Shown: positions 15,775 through 24,150, counted from the stretch's first letter. The stretch: 47,706 bases of DNA from JAWCNN01 sp038848005 (GCA_038848005.1 JAWCNZ010000010.1:1-47706), one strand, 5' to 3'. Numbers and translations: made by a program. The notes: generated from the sequence alone by a model not told the origin.

Positions 15775-17461
15775 GGGGCTTCTCCGCCTTTTTGCAAATG
15801 TTTGAAATGGCAAAGATTATGTGGGGAAAAGCGAACACGCTGAAAACTTTTGTGTATTTTGGCTTTCCAGCATCCCTAACGGTTTTGATGTCTCCGCCAG
15901 CGCCAACATAACCCTCAATAAAAGCTTTTGCAATGAGTTGGGCTGGACGAGTGCCAACAAAAGGCGAAATATAATGTCCAGCATAATAAAGGAATTCGGC
16001 GACATCCCAAACTTTGTCTCCGCCCCGTGAAGCTTGCTCAAAATCCAACATGTAGATTTCGCCGTCCTTTCCAACTATGATGTTTTCTGGTTTTGTGTCG
16101 CCTAAAGCTATGCCTAAAGCGTGAATTTCTGCGAGTTTTTCCCCAACCCTTTTTATGACGTTTAAACCCCATAAAATTTCATCAGCATTTTTTGAAGTGG
16201 CTATTTCCTTTACTATTTTGCTTAGGTTTTCGCCTTCTACATACTCCATGAAAATTAGGCGTTCGTTGTGGCTTACATGGAGAAGTTTTGGAACCATGAA
16301 CCCTTTTGAATGTAAAAGCTGGTTTATGGCGCATTCCCTTTCAAGTCTTGAACGTCCAGAAACCGCAAAGGTTCTTGTTCCAAAACTCCACAATGTAAGC
16401 GGAAACCACTTAAAACTTGACCAATCCCTAAAACTTTTAACAACAACACGCTTTTCCACATTGTTTGCAGAAGCCCTAACCAAGTAAACATCATTTAAAA
16501 AGCCGCCCAGCTCCTCAACCTTAACGCTTACATTTTCACCAGCGGAAAGCACCTTTCTAGCGAAAGCTTCAACGTCAACTTTACTTGACAATGGAACAAG
16601 CCCATGAGTTGTTGGAACATACAAATAGCTTTTGGGGTCTGCCATTTGGCGGATAATCCCAAGGTTTTCCTCTGAAAACCTTTGCAGTTTAAAGATTGAT
16701 TCACGGTTTTTTGAAAGCAAATTCAAGGTTTTGGGAAAGAGGCTAAGCAGAGAAGCGAAAAGCGCCCTCTGCGCCGTTCGGAAAAAGTTTGTAAACCTTA
16801 TTTTTCGGTTTTTAACGACGTTCACAAATTCCTCGGAAACCTTTACATAACCATTTGAAAAATAAACCCTATTTTCAGCTTCCAACTCTTCTAAAGCCTT
16901 TAAATATCCATTAAGAGAACGTTCCACATTCTTTCCTTTAACATCTGCCCGCATAAAATTCAGCAAGCTATAAAGCGTAGGCGGAAAAACCCTAGCTCGG
17001 CTCAACATGGTCTCATAAAGAAAATATTCTGGTTTTATACGAAGATCATAGGAAAGTTCTGGAAAACTTAAAACAAGGTTTTCCAAAAGTTCAAGAATTA
17101 AACGTTTTTTCAATTTGACCTCTTGAGTGTATAGATAATCTCCATTTGTTAAGGGTATGTATGGAAAAAGCAGTCCACCAGCTAAGGCTTCGCCCAAAAA
17201 CCCCCTGTCCACGTCTCTCTCAAAAACCCATTCATCAACAGCCACAACAACGGCGTTTCTCCCACCAAAAACCTTCACATAATTCATAATCCTAGGCTGA
17301 AAACCGCAGAGGACAAGCAAAATCTCCAAAAAAGCCTTTTCATCGCATAACCCCAAAGCATAATCGCCACAAACGCACACAGCCCTTATCCGGCAAGAGC
17401 CAGCCACACGCCTACAAAAACCAAGAATTTCCCCGCATAGGCTTTCCGAATTTTGAATCAC
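15767..17461 (-). CDS. Large protein with RIO/Bud32-like kinase domain and N-terminal nucleotidyltransferase-like region
   Basis: In this 564-residue protein the C-terminal third is a protein-kinase-like fold. VVVKSF supplies the ATP-binding lysine, ECAINQLLHSKG the helix C region, LGDTKPENIIV the catalytic loop (the usual histidine is missing) and MLDFEQAS the metal-binding aspartate, close to Bud32/RIO. The first 60 residues (VCVCGDYALGLCDEKAFLEILLV) resemble a pol-beta nucleotidyltransferase with eroded active-site residues. The middle is helical and may include a winged helix. The GTG start is next to a divergent operon; it is co-transcribed with the RNase J-type gene. Exact function unknown. 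Confidence 0.75.
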   Translation of the reverse strand: MIQNSESLCGEILGFCRRVAGSCRIRAVCVCGDYALGLCDEKAFLEILLVLCGFQPRIMNYVKVFGGRNAVVVAVDEWVFERDVDRGFLGEALAGGLLFPYIPLTNGDYLYTQEVKLKKRLILELLENLVLSFPELSYDLRIKPEYFLYETMLSRARVFPPTLYSLLNFMRADVKGKNVERSLNGYLKALEELEAENRVYFSNGYVKVSEEFVNVVKNRKIRFTNFFRTAQRALFASLLSLFPKTLNLLSKNRESIFKLQRFSEENLGIIRQMADPKSYLYVPTTHGLVPLSSKVDVEAFARKVLSAGENVSVKVEELGGFLNDVYLVRASANNVEKRVVVKSFRDWSSFKWFPLTLWSFGTRTFAVSGRSRLERECAINQLLHSKGFMVPKLLHVSHNERLIFMEYVEGENLSKIVKEIATSKNADEILWGLNVIKRVGEKLAEIHALGIALGDTKPENIIVGKDGEIYMLDFEQASRGGDKVWDVAEFLYYAGHYISPFVGTRPAQLIAKAFIEGYVGAGGDIKTVRDAGKPKYTKVFSVFAFPHIIFAISNICKKAEKPHG

Positions 17462-17516
17462 CCAACCACCTTATATAAGCGTAGTTGATGCTTCTTAACA
17501 GCTTTTCCATTTAACA

Positions 17517-17546
17517 GCGAGTTAGCCAGTTAATTACAGTTAACTA
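17517..17546 (+). repeat. Tandem 10-bp repeats upstream of the winged-helix operon
   Basis: CAGTTAATTA (17527-17536) and CAGTTAACTA (17537-17546) are directly adjacent. A weaker third copy (GCGAGTTAGC) precedes them at 17517-17526. They end where the TATA element begins, so a protein bound here would sit over the promoter. The copies repeat once per helical turn. Confidence 0.5.
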
Positions 17547-17552
17547 TATATT
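17545..17552 (+). promoter_or_regulatory. TATA box of the winged-helix operon
   Basis: TATATATT within AACTATATATTTG predicts a start near 17573. The leader of about 13 bases contains GGAG (17576-17579) just before the ATG at 17586. A second TATA-like sequence at 17559-17566 is possible. Confidence 0.45.
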
Positions 17553-17585
17553 TGAGGTTATATAAACGTATATTTGGAGTATGTT

Positions 17586-17930
17586 ATGTCTCCCAAAAAG
17601 GACGTAAACTACAATGAACTTAATGAATTGATAATTGAAAGAAGTAAAAAATGCGAGTTATTCAGCAATCCACTAAGATGTTTCATAGTTGCATTTACAA
17701 CCGCCAAAAAGGAAGTCACATGGTCGCAACTGAAAAAAACGCTGGAGGAATGGGTGGGCTATGTTAACCCAAACACGTTAAGCTTCCATCTAGGCGAGCT
17801 TATAAAAGAAGGTTTCATAGATAAAGTGGACATTGAAGGACAGCCAATTTATAAAATTGTAGAGGATAAGCTTCCAGAAATACAGAGGCTAATCGGGAAC
17901 CTCATCAAGAAAATGGAGGATGTCCAATGA
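17586..17930 (+). CDS. ArsR-like winged-helix regulator
   Basis: The product has 114 residues from the ATG at 17586 (GGAG six bases upstream). The N-terminal helix is followed by a winged helix (NPLRCFIVAFTTAKKEVTWSQLKKTLEEWV, then NPNTLSFHLGELIKEGFIDKV and a wing ending GQPIYKI), as in ArsR-type regulators. A terminal helix may dimerise. It overlaps the next gene by ATGA and heads a three-gene operon. Tandem repeats immediately upstream suggest autoregulation. No metal-binding cysteine motif is seen. Confidence 0.82.
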   Translation: MSPKKDVNYNELNELIIERSKKCELFSNPLRCFIVAFTTAKKEVTWSQLKKTLEEWVGYVNPNTLSFHLGELIKEGFIDKVDIEGQPIYKIVEDKLPEIQRLIGNLIKKMEDVQ

Positions 17931-18187
17931 AAGCCAAATACTCCATGTACGATGTTAGAGAGGCTCTGCGAAGGGAAATCGCTGGAGCACTTGACGAGTC
18001 TTATTTAACATTGGATGTCGAAATTCCTGAATTAGAGGTAAAAGAGGGGACATACTTTGTTAAGGGTGTTTTTAAGGTAACTCCACTATTTTCTGTCACG
18101 CCCAGAAGAAAAGGCAAATTTGAGGCGAGGTTAGATGAGGACTTAAAGATTATAAGCTGGAAAATATTAGAGGAAACACCACAGTGA
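17927..18187 (+). CDS. Unknown 86-residue protein of the winged-helix operon
   Basis: The ATG overlaps the stop of the regulator gene, so translation is coupled. The protein starts with a helix (MYDVREALRREIAGAL) followed by four or five beta strands (VEIPELEVKEGTYFVKG, VFKVTPLFSVTP, GKFEARLDEDLKIISWKI). This alpha-plus-beta layout recalls small PepSY- or GvpO-like folds, but I cannot assign a family. It is soluble, with no signal or membrane segment. It may form a complex with the third gene product. Confidence 0.7.
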   Translation: MKAKYSMYDVREALRREIAGALDESYLTLDVEIPELEVKEGTYFVKGVFKVTPLFSVTPRRKGKFEARLDEDLKIISWKILEETPQ

Positions 18188-18194
18188 AGTTGCG

Positions 18195-18797
18195 TTGCAT
18201 GAGCCAATAGCCATAATTTTGCTACTTGGGAGTTATGACTCTGAAACAAAACTTCAGTTGGAGAACCTTAAAGAAGAAATAGCTAAAAGCTTTTCTGGAG
18301 AAGATGTCTATGCTTTTTTGCTTGACAACGTAGAAATATATTATTCGGATATTGTTCAATTGCTGGCGGAGCTGCTAAACGAAACAAAAGCTACATTTTT
18401 CATTTTTGAAAACGATAGATTAGTTGATGTATATGATGTTGACGTAAAAAATGGATTAGATGAAACTGTTTACGCTTTTCTCAAGGAAAAATATGGAGTT
18501 AAGAAAATAAATAAACCGCCTATTTTCGAGAAATTCACAATTCTAATGCGCTTGGCAAAAGCCATTTTTCTAATAAGGCACAAAGAAGAAACACGTTGCG
18601 GCGAATATCTGGAGCTTATGCATGCACTTTTCAGCGGACATTCCGAAAAAGTTTGGTTTTTCAAGCGAAACGGTTTACAACTATTGGCTATGCTTATGGA
18701 GTACATGGACAAATTCAAAGTTAACATGAGAACATATAACAATGGAAAAAGCCTCACAACGGCGGTAACAAGAGTTTTAAAATATTCCTTGTCCTAG
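18195..18797 (+). CDS. Unknown 200-residue protein of the winged-helix operon
   Basis: The TTG start lies 7 bases after the second gene. The N-terminus (PIAIILLLGSYDSETKLQLENLKEEIAKSF) looks like the first strand, loop and helix of a Rossmann-like or TIR/SLOG-type fold. A strand ATFFIFEND and a helical C-terminal half follow, with hydrophobic helices (FTILMRLAKAIFLIRH) and two histidine-containing segments (MHALFSGHSEKVWFF). No clear catalytic signature is seen. Its end overlaps the convergent deaminase gene by 21 bases. The family is not recognised; nucleotide sensing is only a guess. Confidence 0.7.
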   Translation: MHEPIAIILLLGSYDSETKLQLENLKEEIAKSFSGEDVYAFLLDNVEIYYSDIVQLLAELLNETKATFFIFENDRLVDVYDVDVKNGLDETVYAFLKEKYGVKKINKPPIFEKFTILMRLAKAIFLIRHKEETRCGEYLELMHALFSGHSEKVWFFKRNGLQLLAMLMEYMDKFKVNMRTYNNGKSLTTAVTRVLKYSLS

Positions 18798-20069
18798 TTT
18801 TGAAAACAAGTTAAATGCTTGTTTTTCAGCTTTTTCCATCACGGCTTGCTCGTCTAACGTTTTAATTTGCCTGTTTTCCATTAATATTTTTCCGTCGACA
18901 ATAACGGTGTCCACGTCGCTTCCACGTGCCGAATAAACAATGTTTGCGTAAATGTTATGCAACGGTTTCAAGTGGGGTTTTGAAAGGTCTATTAGAATTA
19001 TGTCTGCCTTTTTGCCAGTTTCCAAAGAGCCAATTTCCCAATCAAGCCCTAAAGCTTTTGCACCGTTTAACGTTGCCATTTTCAAAACTTCGTATGCTGA
19101 CAAAACCGTAGGGTTCCTATAAGCAAGCTTTTGAAGTAAAGCCGCAACTTTTACAGTTTCAAACATGTCAAGTGTGTTGTTGCTGGCAGGTCCATCCGTT
19201 CCCAAACACACATTAACACCTAAGCTGGTCAAATCCACTATTTTGGCGGTTCCCAAGCCCAGTTTCATGTTAGCCACTGGAACATAAGCCACGTTAACAC
19301 CACGCTTAGAAAGAATCGCCATATCCACTCGCGAAAGGTTTATGCAGTGGGCAGCCAAGACATTGCCCTTAAAAAAGCCTATTCCATCCAAAAATTCCGT
19401 TTCGCTGACGCTTTCCTTCAACATTTCTTTTGATTCGGCTAAGTGTATGTGTAAGCCAACGCCCAACTCTGAGGCTTTTTCGCTTGCCTTTGCCAATAAA
19501 TGTGAACTGCAACTGTAAACTGCGTGTGGTCCAAGCATGGCTTTTACTCTGCCATTGGCATACCCGTGAAATCTTTCGGCGAAACTCACGCTTTCATCAA
19601 GCATTTTCTCGGTTTTAAATATGCCTTGAGCTAAAACTCCTCTCAACCCGCTTTGCTCAACAGCCCTTGCAATCATATCCTCACAAAAATACATGTCGGC
19701 GAAACATGTTGTTCCGCTTTTAATCATTTCCAAACAGCCCAAAAGCGCCCCAAAATAAATGGTTTCAGGTTTAAGCTTAGCCTCTAAAGGCCAAATCGTC
19801 TCTTTAAGCCACTTGTTTAAGGGTTGGTCCTCGGCTATTCCTCTAAACAGCGTCATAGCCACATGTGTGTGACAGTTGATTAAGCCTGGCATGGCGGCTT
19901 TTCCCTTAGCGTTTATCCTTTTCTCAGCTTTTAGATTGGTTGCAGAATCCGCTTTGCCAATAAAGGTTATTTTTCCATTTTTTACGGCGATGACGCCTTT
20001 TTCTATGAAGCCTTCAACGTTCATCGGCAAAATAATGCAGTCGTGAATTAGTATGTCGGCTTTTTCCAA
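18777..20069 (-). CDS. mtaD: Amidohydrolase, MtaD-type methylthioadenosine/S-adenosylhomocysteine deaminase
   Basis: This 430-residue amidohydrolase has all metal and substrate motifs of the MTA/SAH (or 5'-deoxyadenosine) deaminase family: CHTHVAMTLFRG, HAVYSCS, HIHLAESKEM, AAHCINLS and LGTDGPASNNTLDM. The N- and C-terminal beta-sandwich parts are present. The enzyme removes the amino group from adenosine-containing by-products of SAM metabolism to give inosyl compounds, which suits a genome with many SAM-using enzymes. It starts at TTG with only a weak ribosome site. Confidence 0.92.
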   Translation of the reverse strand: MEKADILIHDCIILPMNVEGFIEKGVIAVKNGKITFIGKADSATNLKAEKRINAKGKAAMPGLINCHTHVAMTLFRGIAEDQPLNKWLKETIWPLEAKLKPETIYFGALLGCLEMIKSGTTCFADMYFCEDMIARAVEQSGLRGVLAQGIFKTEKMLDESVSFAERFHGYANGRVKAMLGPHAVYSCSSHLLAKASEKASELGVGLHIHLAESKEMLKESVSETEFLDGIGFFKGNVLAAHCINLSRVDMAILSKRGVNVAYVPVANMKLGLGTAKIVDLTSLGVNVCLGTDGPASNNTLDMFETVKVAALLQKLAYRNPTVLSAYEVLKMATLNGAKALGLDWEIGSLETGKKADIILIDLSKPHLKPLHNIYANIVYSARGSDVDTVIVDGKILMENRQIKTLDEQAVMEKAEKQAFNLFSKLGQGIF

Positions 20070-20121
20070 AAACGCACCCGTTTTAAATCTTAGAGTGGAA
20101 ATTCAATAAAAAGTATACTGC

Positions 20122-21129
20122 TTAAGTGGAGAAAATTGTTGGGAAGCAAATCGACAGTAAAATAAGAATGATAGCATAAAAAAGCAGTGTAACAATTATT
20201 TCTTTGCCGTTTTCTGGGCGTTTCTTTTTGAATAGTATTCTAGTTGGGACATTAACTAAAGCTGCAAGTTTCCTTGGAAAGGGGATGATAAACGGCGTTT
20301 TTTCACGGTATTTAATATATTTTTCACCGTATACGCTAGCCATTATGTTTTCTTCATGTAGGGCGACGCCAATTATTATTAGCGTTGATATAAGCCATGG
20401 CAGGCTTGGCGGCGGAAGACATCGATCGGAAAAAGGATGCGGTCCTAGCAAGGTGTTGATGAGAAATCCATAACTCCACATGATATAGCCTAAATATTGT
20501 GGATGTCTCGAGTAGCGGTAAATCCAGAAGTCTATTATCTGGTAACCCTTAAATTTGCCATAAAGCCACGTGAACACGCCCAGAAATAATATAGCCAATC
20601 CAAAAGCCATTATCACATCACTCAAAGGTAAAAGTTCATAAAGATACAAACTGTTTCTTCCAGTTGTTACAAATAATAAAGGTAGTAGTAGAAAACTTAC
20701 AATTAAAAATGGCCAATAAACTATATTTCCAAGTTCAAGGGTGTTTGGGGATAAATCAAGTAGTGGAAACCACAATATCCTTAAAACGCCTATGCCTCCA
20801 AAAAGAGTCCACATGGTAAAAGCAAAATAGCCGAACGTTGGTAAATACAGCGCCACCGAACCTGTAATGGCTAACCAACGCCTCTTAATCAGCAAGCCAA
20901 GTACAATCAAAAATAACGTGACCACAAATGCAACATAGCCAATAGGTCTCAAAATATTCTTATCAATGGTTTTTCCAAAATAAGGCGGGGAAACAATCCC
21001 CAGAAGTTCGTCAACAGCATTTTGAACTTCATACATCATATAAACTAAAGTTATAGCAAACAATACAGCTAGTACTAAGGCAACAAAAAATGCAAAGTTA
21101 CTTTTAAGAATCTGAATTTTTCGCTCCAA
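20122..21129 (-). CDS. Isoprenylcysteine carboxyl-methyltransferase-like membrane protein
   Basis: This 335-residue protein has about eight or nine membrane segments. Near residues 208-222 it has the family motif YRYSRHPQYLGYI, and about 50 residues later HEENIMASVYGEKYIKYREKTPFIIPFP. This is the SAM-binding, carboxylate-facing core shared by ICMT, PEMT and NnrU-type methyltransferases. The N-terminal half with several extra helices is not part of the minimal family. The TTG start follows a GTGATG site. The substrate could be a phospholipid or a prenylated peptide; the sequence does not decide. Confidence 0.8.
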   Translation of the reverse strand: MERKIQILKSNFAFFVALVLAVLFAITLVYMMYEVQNAVDELLGIVSPPYFGKTIDKNILRPIGYVAFVVTLFLIVLGLLIKRRWLAITGSVALYLPTFGYFAFTMWTLFGGIGVLRILWFPLLDLSPNTLELGNIVYWPFLIVSFLLLPLLFVTTGRNSLYLYELLPLSDVIMAFGLAILFLGVFTWLYGKFKGYQIIDFWIYRYSRHPQYLGYIMWSYGFLINTLLGPHPFSDRCLPPPSLPWLISTLIIIGVALHEENIMASVYGEKYIKYREKTPFIIPFPRKLAALVNVPTRILFKKKRPENGKEIIVTLLFYAIILILLSICFPTIFST

Positions 21130-21217
21130 CTAAACATCACTTAATTTTCATTTTCCTACACATCTATGCAATGTTAACACCGCTATAATGAAAATTTCGG
21201 CCATTTGCCATAACCAT

Positions 21218-22432
21218 TTATGAAATATTATTGGCTAGTACATTTATTGTTTGTCCAAATATGCTAGTTGTTTGTTCTATCGGTGGAGCATTTGTCCAAC
21301 GTTTAATTATTCGTTTATTTTCAAAGTCGTAGTATTCAATGTTTTTGCTGAGTTGCCGTGTGAAGTCGATTGCGTATCGTTCGATGAGGCATTTATACTC
21401 TAGTCTAACGTCTTCCAGGTCGACTTCGCCGTCTGCGTTAAAATCATATTGTAAATCTTGTGTTTCTATTGCTTGGTAAACCATGTTTACGTCAGTCACA
21501 TCTACGCTGTGGTCATGGTTTAAATCACCTATTGAAACAAGCTGTATAGTCCCATCGCCATAAACCCTCATTCTACCAGGCTCTTTAACCACATAACCAG
21601 TGTAAAGAACACATTGGCTAAAGTATTCCACTCCAACCTTTTTAAAGATCAGTCTAGCTGCATAGTCCAACGCTTGGTTCACTGTGAATTTAAGTTGAAG
21701 TGTGGCGTAAAAGAATTTTTGCACAAAATTATAACATGCCCATTCTATGGTTTGCCCATTAATTGTAAAGTTAAATGTTAGGTTTGGTCCTGCTCCTTCG
21801 AATCCTATGTAGCATAGTCCGTGTCCGTCTGGGTTTTTGTAGCCGTCTGTGCTGAGTTGGTTCGTGTGTAGCCATGCGAAAGGCATCCCGAATGGGTGTA
21901 CTTCACCACACGAATATTTTTTAAAGTAGCCCATTACGTCTGCTGAGTGGCAAGTGTATATAAACGCGAATTTAAGTTTATGGGATGTTGACCAGTTGTA
22001 GATGAAATCGTCGTACATTCCATAGACGCCTACTACTTCGTGGTCTTGGAATATTCTGTATTGACTATGGGGACACCAAATTGGGAGTGGACCAATTGGA
22101 GTCAATATCCATCTCCAATGCCCTAATGCTTCGTCGAGTCCTCCGTGGCTGCAATGGAAAACTATTGAGTATGGCTCGCCACAGCCTTCAACTGCACAGC
22201 AAAACTTTTCATAGCCAACTCTGGCATCTTGCGTTTTGTAGCCTGCTTGTTCAGCCAAATTTAAAATGTAATCGCCAAGTGTGTGTTGTGCTTGAACTTC
22301 TTCTTGTGAAAATTTCAAAGTGCTTCCAGTTATGCTTGCAACTGCGGAGTAGGCGGATGGAGTTGACAAGGCAAAAAAGGCAACTATCATAAACGCTATT
22401 AAACAAGTTTTGAAGTAAATTTTGGCATTCAT
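21218..22432 (-). CDS. Exported putative clan CD cysteine peptidase with dockerin-like domain
   Basis: I start this at the ATG at 22432 (AGGTGA five bases upstream), giving 404 residues; a GTG at 22441 overlaps the upstream stop. A signal peptide covers about 1-30. A strand then leads into IVFHCSHGG (histidine near 96), and a second strand, KFAFIYTCHSAD, ends in a cysteine near 161. This His/Cys pair in that setting is the pattern of caspase, gingipain and legumain-like (clan CD) peptidases. Residues about 302-345 hold two EF-like loops (GDLNHDHSVDVTDV, DFNADGEVDLEDV) as in type I dockerins. A membrane-anchored partner lies upstream. Confidence 0.7.
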   Translation of the reverse strand: MNAKIYFKTCLIAFMIVAFFALSTPSAYSAVASITGSTLKFSQEEVQAQHTLGDYILNLAEQAGYKTQDARVGYEKFCCAVEGCGEPYSIVFHCSHGGLDEALGHWRWILTPIGPLPIWCPHSQYRIFQDHEVVGVYGMYDDFIYNWSTSHKLKFAFIYTCHSADVMGYFKKYSCGEVHPFGMPFAWLHTNQLSTDGYKNPDGHGLCYIGFEGAGPNLTFNFTINGQTIEWACYNFVQKFFYATLQLKFTVNQALDYAARLIFKKVGVEYFSQCVLYTGYVVKEPGRMRVYGDGTIQLVSIGDLNHDHSVDVTDVNMVYQAIETQDLQYDFNADGEVDLEDVRLEYKCLIERYAIDFTRQLSKNIEYYDFENKRIIKRWTNAPPIEQTTSIFGQTINVLANNIS

Positions 22433-22437
22433 AGGTT

Positions 22438-23505
22438 TCACCTATGAAATGCTGTTTTAAGTGCGTGTTGAATTTTGTCGGGGATTAATGAAAATGATTT
22501 GGCAATAGCCTTATGTTTCCTGCGGTATTTGTATATGCCTACACCAGAAAGAAAAATTACTGCACCTATCAGAATAGCCGTAAGAGTTAGCATAAAAGGT
22601 GGAAGCGGCTTTCCAACACTAATCCCAGAAGGTTTGCATAACTCACCGCTATAGTGTAAATCTCCTGTGTCAGCCCATATTGCGGCATTGTAGCCATAAA
22701 TTAAAGTATCATCTCTTTCGTCAAAAATGAATTTTATAAGCCACATTGGATAGAGAGCTTCACTTTCATTTCTACGGTTATTAAGCACCATAATCGCCTC
22801 TATAGATTGTATTGTTCTTCCGTGGTTTTGTGCGTAGGCTTCCGCGTATGGTAGAGCCATGGCAATTGCTTGTTCCTTTGTAATGTTTACTTCTGAAGTA
22901 GCTAAATAGCCAGTTGCACGTCCAAAGTCTGTTATTAAGCTTTTTTTGGAAATTTTAAACCATATGATTGTTGCAACATCACATAGTGTGTAGTTTCCCA
23001 GCTTGTAATGTCCCCAGTCAAGTTTTAGGTTTTCTTCTGTTATCGTAATTTTTAATCCCATACCTTCACTTTCTATCGTTGTATTTTCAGCGACGCTTTC
23101 TGGAACCATGCTCGCGAATAAGTTACATAGGCTGTAATTAAATAGTTCGCCATAGGCTTTTACGGAATTTTTGACCATACTAAGGCACTCTTCAACAGTT
23201 TTATTTGAAATATTATTAGGATTAGGGGATGATAGTAACTCATAACCCCATACAACTCCATCCTCAAAACAAACTCTTGCCTGCACTAAAGCATCATTAA
23301 TTTTCCCTTGAGCTGCGTAATCCCATGGAAGTTCTTGAGGCGTTATTGAGGTTACGTTTGTCCATCTTATGACGTTTGTCATGAAATTTTTGATAAGCGT
23401 TTCGTCTTCTGGAGTTAAAGGCTCACCTGCAAAACTTAAGGAAGCAACAGAAACATTTAAAAGGACGCACAACAATCCTACTAATACAATAATTTTCCTC
23501 TCCAT
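22438..23505 (-). CDS. Exported, C-terminally membrane-anchored protein with PepSY-like region
   Basis: In this 355-residue protein a signal peptide (1-26) is followed by a cysteine-containing, glycosylatable ectodomain with many NxT/NxS sites. Around residues 208-270, ITKEQAIAMALPYAEAYA followed by LYPMWLIKFIFD and YNAAIWADTGDLHYSG has the helix-plus-strands layout of PepSY-like domains. A membrane helix near 307-327 and a basic tail end the protein. The stop overlaps the GTG of the peptidase gene by 4 bases. PepSY-type domains often inhibit or chaperone peptidases, so this may anchor or control the neighbour. Confidence 0.7.
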   Translation of the reverse strand: MERKIIVLVGLLCVLLNVSVASLSFAGEPLTPEDETLIKNFMTNVIRWTNVTSITPQELPWDYAAQGKINDALVQARVCFEDGVVWGYELLSSPNPNNISNKTVEECLSMVKNSVKAYGELFNYSLCNLFASMVPESVAENTTIESEGMGLKITITEENLKLDWGHYKLGNYTLCDVATIIWFKISKKSLITDFGRATGYLATSEVNITKEQAIAMALPYAEAYAQNHGRTIQSIEAIMVLNNRRNESEALYPMWLIKFIFDERDDTLIYGYNAAIWADTGDLHYSGELCKPSGISVGKPLPPFMLTLTAILIGAVIFLSGVGIYKYRRKHKAIAKSFSLIPDKIQHALKTAFHR

Positions 23506-23530
23506 TTTAACATCAAATCATAAAATTAAA

Positions 23531-23548
23531 TTATATATGTATATAAAA
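23531..23548 (-). promoter_or_regulatory. TATA region of the exported peptidase pair
   Basis: The minus strand has overlapping TATA elements (TTTTATATACATATATAA). They place the transcription start near 23508-23517, so the mRNA for the gene starting at 23505 is leaderless or nearly so, consistent with the absence of a ribosome site. Confidence 0.45.
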
Positions 23549-23652
23549 CTTATGGTTTTTATTGAACTTTCTTCTAGTAGAAACGTTTTTAATTTTTAGA
23601 GGGTTGTTAGTTTTGCATGCTGTGATAAAGAAAATTGTTGGAAGGCGGCTGT

Positions 23653-24072
23653 TTAAAAGATTGTTTTTTCTTCGATTTTCTTTAGTAGTGGGCGCAGCGC
23701 GGGCTGTGGAATGCCTTCTTCCGCTTCGCTTAATCCGCTTTTTGGGAGTCCGGGAGCGCCTATTTTTCTGCATATGAAGTTTAGCGAATCTTCTGTGTAG
23801 TTTAGTAGGTTTTGTCCTTCTGTTGTTAGCTTATATATTTTTCTGGGGCGTTCGTTTTCCATGTTCCATTCGCTTTTCACATAGCCCCTCTTTTCCAACG
23901 TGTTTAGAAGCGGATAGATTGTGCTTGGTCCGAAATATATGCCGAAGGTTTTGCGGATTTTTGTTATGATTTGGTAGCCGTGCATGGGCTGTGAGTTTAG
24001 GAACTGTAAAATTATTAGGTCTAATAATCCTTTCATCAATTTTGTTTGAACTTCTTTTGAGTTGTTTAGCAT
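23653..24072 (-). CDS. PadR-family transcriptional regulator
   Basis: The ATG at 24072 has AAGGAG four bases upstream and gives 139 residues. The PadR winged helix is clear: LMKGLLDLIILQFLNSQPMHGYQI, GPSTIYPLLNTLEKRGYV and RKIYKLTTEGQNLL, then a C-terminal tail. PadR proteins are usually repressors that respond to small molecules or drugs. A perfect inverted repeat at 24110-24131 overlaps the predicted transcription start, so this gene probably represses itself. It is divergent from a second PadR gene. Confidence 0.9.
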   Translation of the reverse strand: MLNNSKEVQTKLMKGLLDLIILQFLNSQPMHGYQIITKIRKTFGIYFGPSTIYPLLNTLEKRGYVKSEWNMENERPRKIYKLTTEGQNLLNYTEDSLNFICRKIGAPGLPKSGLSEAEEGIPQPALRPLLKKIEEKTIF

Positions 24073-24109
24073 GTTTCTCCTTCCCGTATTTTTGTTGTAC
24101 GAGTATACG

Positions 24110-24131
24110 GTATGTCCTTTATTGGACATAC
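24110..24131. promoter_or_regulatory. Perfect inverted repeat GTATGTCC-N6-GGACATAC, PadR operator candidate
   Basis: Eight-base arms match exactly around a 6-base centre and contain the ATGT/ACAT halves known from PadR boxes. The minus-strand TATA element (CTATAAAG at 24143-24150) predicts transcription from about 24120, inside this site, so binding would block the gene starting at 24072. Confidence 0.65.
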
Positions 24132-24142
24132 ATATCTCAAGT

Positions 24143-24150
24143 CTTTATAG
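24143..24150 (-). promoter_or_regulatory. TATA box of the minus-strand PadR gene
   Basis: CTATAAAG on the minus strand, about 27 bases upstream of the centre of the perfect inverted repeat. Confidence 0.45.
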
